From positions 471,490 to 535,489 of the forward strand of contig NZ_JAAALO010000002.1 of assembly GCF_009908295.1 (NCBI RefSeq): a stretch of DNA of 64,000 nucleotides, read 5' to 3'. This DNA is from Micromonospora rubida. Its GTDB lineage: Bacteria; Actinomycetota; Actinomycetes; Mycobacteriales; Micromonosporaceae. A program made the position numbers and the translations under genes. Under the pieces are notes generated by a model. The model ran no database searches and had not been told where the DNA came from. It was given only the letters and a program-made list of their open reading frames with translations. This document shows, one piece after another, positions 8,947 to 17,603 of this stretch; the stretch's first letter is position 1, and every line of letters begins with the position of its first letter.

Positions 8947-10383
8947 ATGACCGGATTCGACGCGGCGTCCGCGGCCGTGCAGGCCGCCCTGGACGCGGGG
9001 GCCCGGTACGCCGACGCCCGGGTGATGCACCGCCGGTACGAGTCGATGTCCGCCCGCAACGGCGACGTCGAGGAGCTGACCCAGGACGAGAGCCTCGGGC
9101 TGGGCGTCCGGGCGCTGGTCGGGTCGAGCTGGGGCTTCCACGCCGTGCCCGACCTCTCCGACGCGGCGGCCCGCGATGCCGGCCGGCGGGCCGCGCGGAT
9201 CGCCGCCGCGAGCGCGCGCGTCCCTGGCCCGCCGATCGACCTGGTGCCGGCCGAGCCGACCGTCGCGAGCTGGTCCTCGCAGTGCGAGGTGGACCCGCTC
9301 GGGGTGGCCCTGTCCGACAAGGGCGACCTGCTCGTCGGCGCGACCGCCACGATGGCCGCCCACGGCGCGGACGTGGCCGAAGGGCTCTACCAGGTCTGGG
9401 ACACCACGAAGTGGTTCGTCTCCAGCGAGGGCCACCGCATCGACCAGCACATCCGCGAGTGCGGCGGCGGCATCTCGGCCACCTCGATCGGCGACGGCGA
9501 GACCCAGCGCCGGTCCTACCCGAGCTACCGGGGCCAGTACGGCACCACCGGCTGGGAGCTGGTCACCTCGCTCGACCTGGCCGCGCACGCCGCCCGGGTC
9601 GCCGAGGAGAGCCGGGCGCTGCTCACCGCCCCGCTGTGCCCGGCCGGCGAGACCGACCTGATCCTCGGCGGCGAGCAGCTCGCGTTGCAGATCCACGAGT
9701 CGGTCGGGCACGCCATCGAGCTGGACCGCATCCTCGGCTGGGAGGCCGCCTTCGCCGGCACGTCCTGGTTGGACCTGGCCCGGCTCGGCTCGCTGCGCTA
9801 CGGCTCCGAGCTGATGAACGTCACCATCGACCCGACCATCCCCGGCGCGCTCGGCAGCTTCGGCTTCGACGACGAGGGTTCCCCGGCGGTGCGGCGCGAC
9901 GCGGTGCGCGAGGGCCGGTGGGTCGGGGTGCTGGCCGGCCGGGACTCGGCCGCCGTCGCCGGCCTGGACCACGGCGGCAGCGTGCGGGCCGACGGCTGGG
10001 CCCGGCTGCCGATGGTGCGGATGACCAACGTGGGCCTGGAGCCCGGCCCGCACACCCTCGACGAGATCGTCGCGGCCACCGACGACGGCGTCCTGATGGA
10101 CGTCAACCGCTCCTGGTCCATCGACGACAAGCGGCTCAACTTCCAGTTCGGCTGCGAGATCGGCTGGGAGGTGAAGCGGGGCCGGCGGGGGCGGATGCTG
10201 CGCAACCCCACCTACACCGGCATCGGGCCGCTGTTCTGGCGCTCGATGGACATGCTCTCCTCGGAGACCGTCGCGTGGGGCACGCCGAACTGCGGCAAGG
10301 GCCAGCCCGGCCAGACCGGCCACACCGGCCACCCGGCCGCGCCGGCCCGGTTCCGCAACGTCCGAGTGGGAGTCCGCGCATGA
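8947..10383 (+). CDS. tldD: TldD-family metalloprotease
   Basis: A 478-residue protein of the TldD/PmbA family. In enterobacteria the TldD-TldE heterodimer is a zinc protease that unfolds and digests peptides, including modified ones such as microcin B17. The catalytic HExxxH motif is visible as HESVGH at residues 250-255, inside LQIHESVGHAIELDRILG. The C-terminus ends in a Gly/His/Pro-rich tail (QPGQTGHTGHPAAPARF). There is no Shine-Dalgarno sequence; a TANNNT box six bases ahead suggests a leaderless message. The stop overlaps the next start (ATGA), coupling it to tldE. Confidence 0.93.
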   Translation: MTGFDAASAAVQAALDAGARYADARVMHRRYESMSARNGDVEELTQDESLGLGVRALVGSSWGFHAVPDLSDAAARDAGRRAARIAAASARVPGPPIDLVPAEPTVASWSSQCEVDPLGVALSDKGDLLVGATATMAAHGADVAEGLYQVWDTTKWFVSSEGHRIDQHIRECGGGISATSIGDGETQRRSYPSYRGQYGTTGWELVTSLDLAAHAARVAEESRALLTAPLCPAGETDLILGGEQLALQIHESVGHAIELDRILGWEAAFAGTSWLDLARLGSLRYGSELMNVTIDPTIPGALGSFGFDDEGSPAVRRDAVREGRWVGVLAGRDSAAVAGLDHGGSVRADGWARLPMVRMTNVGLEPGPHTLDEIVAATDDGVLMDVNRSWSIDDKRLNFQFGCEIGWEVKRGRRGRMLRNPTYTGIGPLFWRSMDMLSSETVAWGTPNCGKGQPGQTGHTGHPAAPARFRNVRVGVRA

Positions 10384-11918
10384 GTGAGCGCAGCGGTGGG
10401 CGCATGAGCCACGATGCCGAGCGGCACGCGCTCGACCTCGCCGGCCGGGTGGTCGACCTGGTCCGCCGGCTGGGCGGGCCGGGGGCCGAGGCCGAGGTGG
10501 TGGTCACCCGGTCCGAGCTGGCGCTGACCCGGTTCGCCAACTCCTTCATCCACCAGAACGTGGCCGAGTCGGGCGTCGGGGTGCGGCTGCGGGTGCACGC
10601 CGACGGGCGTACGGCCGCCGGCAGCGGCAGCGTGGTCACCCCGGACGGGCTGGCCGCCCTGGTCGAACGGGCCCTGACCGCGGCCCGACTCTGCCCGCCC
10701 GACCCGGCCTGGCCGGGGCTGACCCCGCCGGCGTCGGTGCCGGCCGTCCCGGCGTGGGACGAGGCCACCGCGTTCGCCGAGCCCGACGAGCGGGCCGAGC
10801 GGGTGCGCGCGTTCGTGGCCGCCGTCGGCGGGCTGGAGGCCGCCGGCTACTGCCGCACCGCGTACCGGGCTGCGGCGTTCGCCAACTCGGCCGGCCACTC
10901 GGCGCAGGGCAGCGCGGCAGAGGCGGCGATGGACGGCATCGCCCGGGCCGGCGCGGCGGACGGGGTGGCCCGGCTCTGCGCGGACCGGCTCGCCAACCTC
11001 GACGGGGCGGCGCTGGGGCACCGGGCCGCCACGAAGGCCCGGGCCGCCGTGGCCCCGGTCGAGCTGCCGCCGGGCCGGTACGAGGTGGTGCTGGAGCCGG
11101 CCGCCGTGGCCGACCTGCTGCACAACTTCGCCGTGTGGGGCTTCAACGGCAAGCGGTTCGCCGAGCGGCAGTCGTTCGCCGAGCCGGGAGTCGCCCAGTT
11201 CGACCCGGCGGTGACGCTCGTCGACGACCCGCTCGGCGGCTCCGGGCTGCCCTTCGACGCCGAGGGCACCGGCCGGCGGGCGCTGACCCTGGTGGACGCG
11301 GGCACCACGGTCGCCGTGGCGCACGACCGGCGCAGCGGCGCGCAGGCCGGCACGGGTTCCACCGGGCACGCGGAGCCGGGGGCGGCCACCTTCGGCCCGA
11401 CGCCCGGCAACCTGCGGCTCACCGGCCCCGGCGGGGTGGCCGCCGCCGGTTCCGCCCGGGGGACGGGCGACCCTGTGGCGAGTCCCACTGTGGCCGGCGG
11501 TGGGCCGATGGACGGGCCGGGGGCTTCGGTCGGGCCGGCGGGCGGAGTGGAGACGCCGGGCGGGTTGGAGACGCCGGGCGGGCCGGTGCTCGACGCCGAG
11601 ACCGCCGCCCTGGTCGCCGGGATGGAACGTGGCCTGCTGGTCAGCGACCTCTGGTACACCCGGGTGCTGGACACCAAGAGCCTGGTGATCACCGGGCTGA
11701 CCCGGAACGGGGTCTGGCTGGTGGAGGGCGGTGTGCCGGTCCGGGCGGTGCGAGACTTCCGCTTCACCGAGTCGTACCCCCGGGCGTTGGGGCCCGGCGC
11801 GGTGCTCGGGATCGGCCGCCACCCGGCCCGGCAGCCGGACCGGGTCGACGGCGTCTGGTGGGATGCCCCCGCGCTGCGGCTGGCCGCCTGGAACTTCACC
11901 GGCGGCGCCTCCGGCTGA
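10380..11918 (+). CDS. tldE: TldE/PmbA-family metalloprotease partner
   Basis: A 512-residue partner of TldD. TldE subunits lack the zinc motif and help form the closed chamber; no HExxxH was seen here. The ATG at 10380 overlaps the tldD stop. A second ATG at 10404 (MSHDAE) may be the ancestral start, because bases 10384-10407 are a recurring short intergenic cassette that adds eight residues (MSERSGGR). The protein is longer than E. coli PmbA (450 residues) mainly because of a Gly/Pro/Ala/Thr-rich insertion at about residues 320-405, probably a flexible loop. The C-terminal part (GLLVSDLWYTRVLD... to NFTGGASG) is well conserved with the family. Confidence 0.9.
   Translation: MSERSGGRMSHDAERHALDLAGRVVDLVRRLGGPGAEAEVVVTRSELALTRFANSFIHQNVAESGVGVRLRVHADGRTAAGSGSVVTPDGLAALVERALTAARLCPPDPAWPGLTPPASVPAVPAWDEATAFAEPDERAERVRAFVAAVGGLEAAGYCRTAYRAAAFANSAGHSAQGSAAEAAMDGIARAGAADGVARLCADRLANLDGAALGHRAATKARAAVAPVELPPGRYEVVLEPAAVADLLHNFAVWGFNGKRFAERQSFAEPGVAQFDPAVTLVDDPLGGSGLPFDAEGTGRRALTLVDAGTTVAVAHDRRSGAQAGTGSTGHAEPGAATFGPTPGNLRLTGPGGVAAAGSARGTGDPVASPTVAGGGPMDGPGASVGPAGGVETPGGLETPGGPVLDAETAALVAGMERGLLVSDLWYTRVLDTKSLVITGLTRNGVWLVEGGVPVRAVRDFRFTESYPRALGPGAVLGIGRHPARQPDRVDGVWWDAPALRLAAWNFTGGASG
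10384..10407 (+). repeat. Recurring gene-junction motif, copy 1
   Basis: GTGAGCGCAGCG followed by GTGGGCGC and ATGAG, at the tldD-tldE junction. A near-identical block lies at 55538-55564 and a shorter one at 16014-16025. It places a GGTGGG ribosome-site-like run just before the second ATG. Confidence 0.5.
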
Positions 11919-12203
11919 GTCCCACGCCGCGACCGGTCAGTCCCCTGCCGACCGGCGCGGTGCGGCCCGCAACCCCGGAATCGAACGTGTTGCGAGGGGT
12001 TTTCGGGGGACCGGACACCCGGGACGCTCCCTTGCGCGGACGGCCAGCGGAGATCGGCGTAACGTGTGTCACTTAGCTGCGCCGGCACACCGGTGCGGTC
12101 GTTGGCTTGCGCGTGACGTGGCAGCGGGTACGAGGTTCGCCGGTCCGCGTGCCGGCCGGAACATGATGCCGCCCGTCAGGGCCCCGTCAGGGAGACGACT
12201 CGA

Positions 12204-13010
12204 ATGACATCAACGGCAACGAGGCCGCGGGGCGCGCGAGCACGCGCCGCCATAGCGGCGAAGACGTTGCGGACCGACCGCTGGTGGATAGCCCCACTGA
12301 TCACCGTCGTCGGGCTCAGCGCCTGGATCGCGTACGCGACGGTCCGGGTCTTCATGCACAAGTGGTACTGGGTGGAGCAGTACCACTACCTGACCCCGTT
12401 CTACTCGCCCTGTGTCACCGAGCGGTGTGTCGAGAGCGCCTCGCACTTCGGGCGCTTCCTGCCCGGCTGGTGGGTCATCCCGGACGCGGCGCTGACCCTG
12501 CCGTTCCTGCTGCTGTTCCGGCTCACCTGCTACTACTACCGCAAGGCGTACTACCGGTCGTTCTGGCTGTCGCCGCCGGCCTGCGCGGTCCCGGACGGGC
12601 ACAAGACCTACTCCGGCGAGACCCGGTTCCCGCTGCTCGGCCAGAACCTGCACCGCTACTTCTTCTACGCCGCCGCGATCATCTCGCTGATCAACACCTG
12701 GGACGCGATCCTGGCCTTCCACTCGCCGAAGGGCTTCGGCTTCGGGCTGGGCAACATCGTCCTGCTGGTCAACGTGATCATGCTGTGGGCGTACACGATC
12801 TCCTGCCACTCCTGCCGGCACATCATCGGCGGGCGGCTCAAGCACTTCTCCAAGCACCCTGTGCGATACAAGGCCTGGACGTTCATCTCCACGCTGAACG
12901 CCAGGCACATGCAGCTCGCCTGGATCACCCTCGGCACCCTGGCGCTGACCGACTTCTACGTCATGGCGGTCGCGGCTGGCTGGTTCAACGACCTGCGGTT
13001 CATCAACTAG
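12204..13010 (+). CDS. sdhC: Succinate dehydrogenase membrane anchor (Sdh1 type)
   Basis: A 268-residue integral membrane protein with about five hydrophobic segments. Directly ahead of the flavoprotein gene, it matches in size and position the membrane subunit of the mycobacterial Sdh1 complex (Rv0249c type), which anchors the dehydrogenase and passes electrons to menaquinone. Aromatic- and His-rich stretches (HKWYWVEQYHY, CHSCRHI) could hold quinone or heme ligands, but I cannot assign them. The start at 12204 follows a GGGAGA at a usable distance. The 285 bases upstream hold no gene; a GTGTGTCAC element near 12064 resembles half of a CRP/GlxR site. The next gene starts 10 bases after the stop. 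Confidence 0.85.
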   Translation: MTSTATRPRGARARAAIAAKTLRTDRWWIAPLITVVGLSAWIAYATVRVFMHKWYWVEQYHYLTPFYSPCVTERCVESASHFGRFLPGWWVIPDAALTLPFLLLFRLTCYYYRKAYYRSFWLSPPACAVPDGHKTYSGETRFPLLGQNLHRYFFYAAAIISLINTWDAILAFHSPKGFGFGLGNIVLLVNVIMLWAYTISCHSCRHIIGGRLKHFSKHPVRYKAWTFISTLNARHMQLAWITLGTLALTDFYVMAVAAGWFNDLRFIN

Positions 13011-13020
13011 AGGGCCTGAC

Positions 13021-14952
13021 ATGACGACCACGAATCGCATCGAAAGACACCACTACGACGTCGTCGTGATCGGGGCCGGCGGCGCCGGCCTGCGCGCGGC
13101 GATCGAGGCCCGGCTCGCCGGCAAGAAGACCGCGATCATCTCGAAGTCGCTGTTCGGCAAGGCGCACACGGTGATGGCCGAGGGCGGCGCGGCGGCGGCC
13201 ATGGGGAACGTGAACAGCCGGGACAACTGGCAGGTGCACTTCCGCGACACCATGCGCGGCGGGAAGTTCCTCAACAACTTCCGGATGGCCGAGCTGCACG
13301 CGAAGGAGTCGCCGCAGCGGATCTGGGAGCTGGAGACCTACGGGGCGCTCTTCGACCGCACCAAGGACGGGAAGATCTCCCAGCGCAACTTCGGCGGCCA
13401 CGAGTACCCGCGGCTGGCGCACGTCGGCGACCGGACCGGCCTGGAGCTGATCCGCACCCTCCAGCAGAAGATCGTCTCCCTCCAGCAGGAGGACAAGGCG
13501 GAACTGGGCTCGTACGACGCTCGGATCAAGGTGTTCGACGAGACCACCATCACCGAGCTGCTGCTCGACGGCGAGAAGGTCGCCGGGGCGTTCGGCTACT
13601 ACCGGGAGTCCGGCGAGTTCATCCTGTTCGAGGCCCCGGCGGTGGTGCTGGCCACCGGCGGCGTCGGCCGGTCCTACAAGGTCACCTCGAACTCCTGGGA
13701 GTACACCGGGGACGGGCACGCGCTGGCGCTGCGCGCCGGGGCGACGCTGATCAACATGGAGTTCCTCCAGTTCCACCCGACCGGCATGGTCTGGCCGCCC
13801 TCGGTGAAGGGCATCCTGGTCACCGAGTCGGTGCGCGGCGACGGCGGCGTGCTGAAGAACTCCGACGGCAAGCGGTTCATGTTCGACTACGTCCCCGACG
13901 TCTTCCGCAAGCAGTACGCGGAGACCGAGGAGGAGGCGGACCGCTGGTACACCGACCCGGACAACAACCGGCGCCCGCCGGAGCTGCTGCCCCGCGACGA
14001 GGTCGCCCGGGCGATCAACAGCGAGGTCAAGGCCGGTCGGGGTACGCCCGCCGGCGGCGTCTACCTGGACATCGCCTCGCGGCGCTCGGCCGAGGAGATC
14101 CGCCGCCGCCTGCCGTCGATGTACCACCAGTTCAAGGAGCTGGCCGACGTCGACATCACCAAGGAGCCGATGGAGGTCGGCCCGACCTGCCACTACGTGA
14201 TGGGCGGCGTCGAGGTGGACCCGGACTCCGGGGCCGCGTTCGGCAGCGTGCGCGGGCTCTTCGCCGCGGGTGAGGTCTCCGGCGGCATGCACGGGTCGAA
14301 CCGCCTCGGCGGCAACTCGCTGTCCGACCTGCTGGTCTTCGGCAAGCGGGCGGGCGGCCACGCCGCGTCGTACACCGATCAGCTCACCGTGCGCCCGAAG
14401 GTGGCGATCGGCGCGGTGGAGGCCGCGGTGGAGACGGCGCTCGCGCCGTTGCAGCGCGACACCGGGGAGAGCCCCTACCAGCTCCAGCAGGACCTCCAGG
14501 TGGTGATGGGGGATTTGGTCGGCATCATCCGGCGTGAGGGCGAGCTGGCTGACGCGTTGGGGCGGCTGGCCGAGCTGCGCGAGCGGGTGGCGAAGGTCAG
14601 CGCGGTGGGCGGCCGGCGGTACAACCCGGGCTGGCACCTGGCGCTGGACCTGCGCAACATGCTGGTGGTCTCGGAGTGCACCGCGAAGGCGGCGCTGGAG
14701 CGGCAGGAGTCGCGCGGCGGGCACACCCGGGAGGACTTCCCGGCGATGGACCCGATGTGGCGGCGGGTGAACCTGGTCTGCTCGCTGAACGGTGACGCCG
14801 TGCGGCTGGCCCACAAGCCGCTGCCGAAGATGCGCTCGGAGCTGATCGGCCTCTTCGACCGCGCGGAACTGGCCAAGTACCTGACCGACGAGGAGCTGGC
14901 CGACTTCGACGCCCTCGTCTCGGACGCCGACGCCGAGGAGGCGGGGAACTGA
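13021..14952 (+). CDS. sdhA: Succinate dehydrogenase flavoprotein subunit
   Basis: A 643-residue flavoprotein that oxidises succinate to fumarate in the TCA cycle and the respiratory chain, on the cytoplasmic face. It has the FAD-binding GAGGAGLRAA (about residues 18-27) and the covalent-FAD histidine region FGKAHTVMAEGGAAAAMG (His49). The active-site segment QFHPTGMVWPP is followed by VRGDGG, with HGSNRLGGNSLSDL later. The length is normal for the Sdh1 type. The stop overlaps the start of sdhB by one base. Confidence 0.95.
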   Translation: MTTTNRIERHHYDVVVIGAGGAGLRAAIEARLAGKKTAIISKSLFGKAHTVMAEGGAAAAMGNVNSRDNWQVHFRDTMRGGKFLNNFRMAELHAKESPQRIWELETYGALFDRTKDGKISQRNFGGHEYPRLAHVGDRTGLELIRTLQQKIVSLQQEDKAELGSYDARIKVFDETTITELLLDGEKVAGAFGYYRESGEFILFEAPAVVLATGGVGRSYKVTSNSWEYTGDGHALALRAGATLINMEFLQFHPTGMVWPPSVKGILVTESVRGDGGVLKNSDGKRFMFDYVPDVFRKQYAETEEEADRWYTDPDNNRRPPELLPRDEVARAINSEVKAGRGTPAGGVYLDIASRRSAEEIRRRLPSMYHQFKELADVDITKEPMEVGPTCHYVMGGVEVDPDSGAAFGSVRGLFAAGEVSGGMHGSNRLGGNSLSDLLVFGKRAGGHAASYTDQLTVRPKVAIGAVEAAVETALAPLQRDTGESPYQLQQDLQVVMGDLVGIIRREGELADALGRLAELRERVAKVSAVGGRRYNPGWHLALDLRNMLVVSECTAKAALERQESRGGHTREDFPAMDPMWRRVNLVCSLNGDAVRLAHKPLPKMRSELIGLFDRAELAKYLTDEELADFDALVSDADAEEAGN

Positions 14953-16016
14953 TGGGCACCAAGCGTCACTTCAGGGTCTGGCGCGGCGACGACAGCGGCG
15001 GCGACCTTCAGGACTACCAGGTCGAGGTCAACGAGGGCGAGGTGGTCCTCGACATCATCCACCGGCTCCAGGCCACCGACGCGCCGGACCTGGCCTGCCG
15101 GTGGAACTGCAAGGCCGGCAAGTGCGGCTCCTGCTCCATGGAGATCAACGGGATGCCCAAGCTGGGCTGCATGACCCGGATGTCGACCTTCGAGGAGAAC
15201 GAGACCGTCACGGTCACCCCATTGCGCACCTTCCCGATCATCCGGGACCTGGTCACCGACGTCTCGTTCAACTACGAGAAGGCACGGGAGACCCCGGCGT
15301 TCGCACCGCCGGCCGGGGTGGCCCCGGGCGACTACCGGATGCAGCAGGTGGACGTCGAGCGCTCGCAGGAGTTCCGCAAGTGCATCGAGTGCTTCCTGTG
15401 CCAGAACACCTGCCACGTGATCCGGGACCACGACGAGAACAAGCACGCCTTCGCCGGCCCCCGGTACTTCATCCGGGCCGCCGAGCTGGACATGCACCCG
15501 CTCGACACGCGGACCGACCGCAGGGAGTACGCGCAGGCGGAGCAGGGGCTCGGCTTCTGCAACATCACCAAGTGCTGCACCGAGGTCTGCCCCGAGCACA
15601 TCAAGATCACAGACAACGGGATCATCCCCATGAAGGAACGGGTCGTCGACCGCAGGTACGATCCCCTTGTGTGGCTCGGTAGCAAAATCTTTCGGAGGGG
15701 TCAGGTGCCTCAGACCTTCGTGACCAGCGCGAAGCACGGCGACGCGGTGCACTCCCACGTCGCGCACGGCGGGGTGCACTCGCACGCGGGCGACTCGCAC
15801 GACCCGGCAGCCGAGGCCGAGGCCCAGGCCGGCGTCAACTGGCACCGCGAGGTGCCGAGGCCGACCGCCCCGGCGGTGGACGACAACGGCAGGCTCCCGC
15901 TGACGGAGCTCACCTTCGACCGGGCCGCCGCGCCGTCGCCGTTCGGCGACGACGTGACGTTCCCGCTGCCCCCGGAGCACCTGAACTTCGCCCACCCGGA
16001 GCAGGACAAGCACTGA
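14952..16016 (+). CDS. sdhB: Succinate dehydrogenase iron-sulfur subunit with His-rich C-terminal extension
   Basis: Electron-transfer subunit carrying three clusters: the [2Fe-2S] cysteines 49, 53, 58, 61 and 73, then CIECFLCQNTC (144, 147, 150, 154) and CNITKCCTEVC (203-213). The usual protein should end near WLGSKIFRR (residue ~249). Here the frame continues for about 105 more residues, beginning with a His-rich block (KHGDAVHSHVAHGG, HSHAGDSHD) and ending in a Pro-rich tail. A GGAGG with ideal spacing lies before an in-frame GTG at codon 252, so the tail could also be made as a separate 103-residue product. The His-rich part could bind metal, which is inference. Confidence 0.92.
   Translation: MGTKRHFRVWRGDDSGGDLQDYQVEVNEGEVVLDIIHRLQATDAPDLACRWNCKAGKCGSCSMEINGMPKLGCMTRMSTFEENETVTVTPLRTFPIIRDLVTDVSFNYEKARETPAFAPPAGVAPGDYRMQQVDVERSQEFRKCIECFLCQNTCHVIRDHDENKHAFAGPRYFIRAAELDMHPLDTRTDRREYAQAEQGLGFCNITKCCTEVCPEHIKITDNGIIPMKERVVDRRYDPLVWLGSKIFRRGQVPQTFVTSAKHGDAVHSHVAHGGVHSHAGDSHDPAAEAEAQAGVNWHREVPRPTAPAVDDNGRLPLTELTFDRAAAPSPFGDDVTFPLPPEHLNFAHPEQDKH
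15694..15707 (+). promoter_or_regulatory. Internal ribosome site and GTG inside sdhB
   Basis: GGAGGGG at 15694-15700 and, six bases after its GGAGG core, an in-frame GTG at 15705. It falls exactly where the conserved part of SdhB ends, so a separate His-rich 103-residue product is possible. Confidence 0.4.
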
Positions 16017-16025
16017 GCGCAGCGA
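16014..16025 (+). repeat. Recurring gene-junction motif, short copy 2
   Basis: TGAGCGCAGCGA begins with the stop codon of sdhB. The same 11-12 bases occur at the tldD-tldE junction and between two permease genes near 55540. Confidence 0.4.
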
Positions 16026-16029
16026 CGCA

Positions 16030-16064
16030 GACGGGGGCCTCGGCACGCGCCGGCGGCCCCCGTC
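16030..16064. terminator. Hairpin between sdhB and the Nudix gene
   Basis: A perfect 10-bp inverted repeat (16030-16039 with 16055-16064) with a 15-base loop that can pair further. It lies between convergent genes. Confidence 0.75.
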
Positions 16065-16095
16065 CGCATTTCGCCCGTACGCCCGCTTCGGCCGG

Positions 16096-16482
16096 TCAGT
16101 CGGCGGCGAGCAGCGGGCGCAGGGCGGCGACGATCGGGGCGTCGGCGGGGAGCCAGGTGACCGTGTCGAGCTCGTGGGCGGACAGCCAGCGCAGGGCGGA
16201 GTGTTCCAGGGCCTGCGGTCGGTCGCCGTGCAGCAGGCGGGCGGCGTACACCTTGAGCACGGAGCGGCCGTGGGCCATCCGCACGTTGCGGCCGACCCGG
16301 TCGCCGACCGCCACGCGTACGGCCAGTTCCTCGGCGCACTCGCGGGCCAGCGCGGCTGTCTCGCTCTCCCCCGGCTCCACCTTGCCGCCCGGGAACTCCC
16401 ACATCCCGGCGACCTCGGGAGGGGCGGACCGGGCGCAGGCGAGCACCTTCCCGTCCTCGATGATCGCCGCGCCGACGATCAC
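16096..16482 (-). CDS. Nudix hydrolase, MutT-like
   Basis: A 128-residue Nudix protein, probably sanitising oxidised nucleotides such as 8-oxo-dGTP. The Nudix box is complete: G33-x5-E39-x7-R47-E-C-A-E51-E52. The open frame extends far upstream, but I place the start at the GTG at 16482, which gives the common MutT beginning VIVGAAIIEDGKVL and a typical length. The GTG at 16536 is an alternative that would add 18 hydrophilic residues. Confidence 0.85.
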   Translation of the reverse strand: MIVGAAIIEDGKVLACARSAPPEVAGMWEFPGGKVEPGESETAALARECAEELAVRVAVGDRVGRNVRMAHGRSVLKVYAARLLHGDRPQALEHSALRWLSAHELDTVTWLPADAPIVAALRPLLAAD

Positions 16483-16719
16483 CTTTGGTTCCTGTCGTTC
16501 GGTCTGTCCGTCCTCGCTGGCCCGTTCGGTCTGCACGGGCGTCCAGGGTGCCAGATCAATCGGCGGTTTGGGTACCGTGACCGTCCGCCAGGCCAGTAGA
16601 AGTAGGAAGTGTGGGCGTGGACACACCCTCGGTCGGACGACAAAATTGACGCACCGGCATAGACACGGGACGGCGACGATTTGGCCACAAGCCGGCAACG
16701 ACGCCTGGGAGGTGCGGTG

Positions 16720-17028
16720 ATGCGCGTGCTGTTCAGGGGGCGGACGAAGCACGACTACCTGAGCGACGCACTGACCCTGTTGACCGGATGGACCCGGGAG
16801 GGCGAGCAGATCCGGCGCACGTTGGTGATGGACGACACCCAGCACGCCGCGCTCACCGAGCGGGTGAAGGTGGTCGCCGACGCCCTGCACCTGCGCCCCG
16901 AGATCAGCCGCCGGGAGGGCCGGACCCAGATCCGGGTCGGGCACGGCGACGGCGAGCCGCTCACCGAGGGCGAGGTCCTGCTGGCCGCCCGCATCGAGGA
17001 CGTGTACCGGGCCGTCACGAGCGCCTGA
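16720..17028 (+). CDS. Small protein resembling pterin-4a-carbinolamine dehydratase
   Basis: A 102-residue protein started at the ATG preceded by GGGAGGTGCGGTG. The C-terminal two thirds (AALTERVKVVADALHLRPEI, then LTEGEVLLAARIEDVYRAV) follow the helix-strand-helix pattern of the PCD/DCoH fold. The usual catalytic NHHP-type histidines are not present at the expected place (LHLRPEIS), so dehydratase activity is doubtful. It could be a degenerate family member or a dimerisation module. Confidence 0.6.
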   Translation: MRVLFRGRTKHDYLSDALTLLTGWTREGEQIRRTLVMDDTQHAALTERVKVVADALHLRPEISRREGRTQIRVGHGDGEPLTEGEVLLAARIEDVYRAVTSA

Positions 17029-17058
17029 GAGCTCTTGGGCGGGGTGACCCGCACGCCG

Positions 17059-17064
17059 TATGGT
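17059..17064 (+). promoter_or_regulatory. Leaderless -10 box of the 17071 gene
   Basis: TATGGT ends six bases before the GTG at 17071, and no ribosome site is present. Confidence 0.5.
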
Positions 17065-17070
17065 GCACGC

Positions 17071-17565
17071 GTGAAGTCCGGTCGGATGTTCGCGCTCGCC
17101 TCTGTCGGTGCCGTCGTGGGCGTCGTCGTCCTCTGTGGTGCCGTGCTGGCCGGCTGTGCGGGCCTACTGGCCGTATTTAGCCCCGTCAACTACTTCGGCT
17201 GCGGGACCGAGCGCCCCACCGGGATCACTGCGGCCGACCTGACGGGGTCGTACGCCACCGCCGATGGCGGGCGACTGGAGCTTTTCGCGGACTCCACACT
17301 CAGCGCGAGCGGCCTCACCAACTGGGAGAGCTGGGACGCCTCCGAGCAGGATCAGGATCCCCCGCTCTCTGGTCCCGGCACCTGGTCCCTCAACCCGGCC
17401 GACGGCCCGTCACACGACATCCTCCTGGCCTTCACCGCTCCGCCCGGCTACGGCAGCAGCTTCGGCACATCGCTGAACATCGCGGGCAGCCGCGCCGAGC
17501 CCTGGCTCTACCAACACCTCACCGACTCGGACAGCTGCCAGCTATACCGCCTCGACCGGGTCTGA
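17071..17565 (+). CDS. Putative secreted or membrane-anchored protein of unknown function
   Basis: A 164-residue protein from the GTG at 17071, chosen because a TANNNT box lies six bases ahead. The N-terminus has one hydrophobic segment (ALASVGAVVGVVVLCGAVLAGC), which could be a signal peptide with a lipobox-like LAGC or a simple membrane anchor. The outer part contains LTGSYATADGGRLELFADSTLSASGL, a beta-rich pattern seen in small secreted actinobacterial proteins, and ends in SDSCQLYRLDRV. I do not recognise a family. Confidence 0.65.
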   Translation: MKSGRMFALASVGAVVGVVVLCGAVLAGCAGLLAVFSPVNYFGCGTERPTGITAADLTGSYATADGGRLELFADSTLSASGLTNWESWDASEQDQDPPLSGPGTWSLNPADGPSHDILLAFTAPPGYGSSFGTSLNIAGSRAEPWLYQHLTDSDSCQLYRLDRV

Positions 17566-17591
17566 CCGGGTGGCCGTTGGCGCGACCGACC

Positions 17592-17597
17592 TACCGT
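17592..17597 (+). promoter_or_regulatory. Leaderless -10 box of the PH-domain gene
   Basis: TACCGT ends six bases before the ATG at 17604, with no Shine-Dalgarno sequence. Confidence 0.5.
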
Positions 17598-17603
17598 GGG
17601 CTC

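Noticed and set aside
15690..16016. SdhB tail as a sequencing frameshift
   Set aside because: The tail is in the same frame as the core with no stop between, and its codon bias is typical, so no error needs to be assumed.
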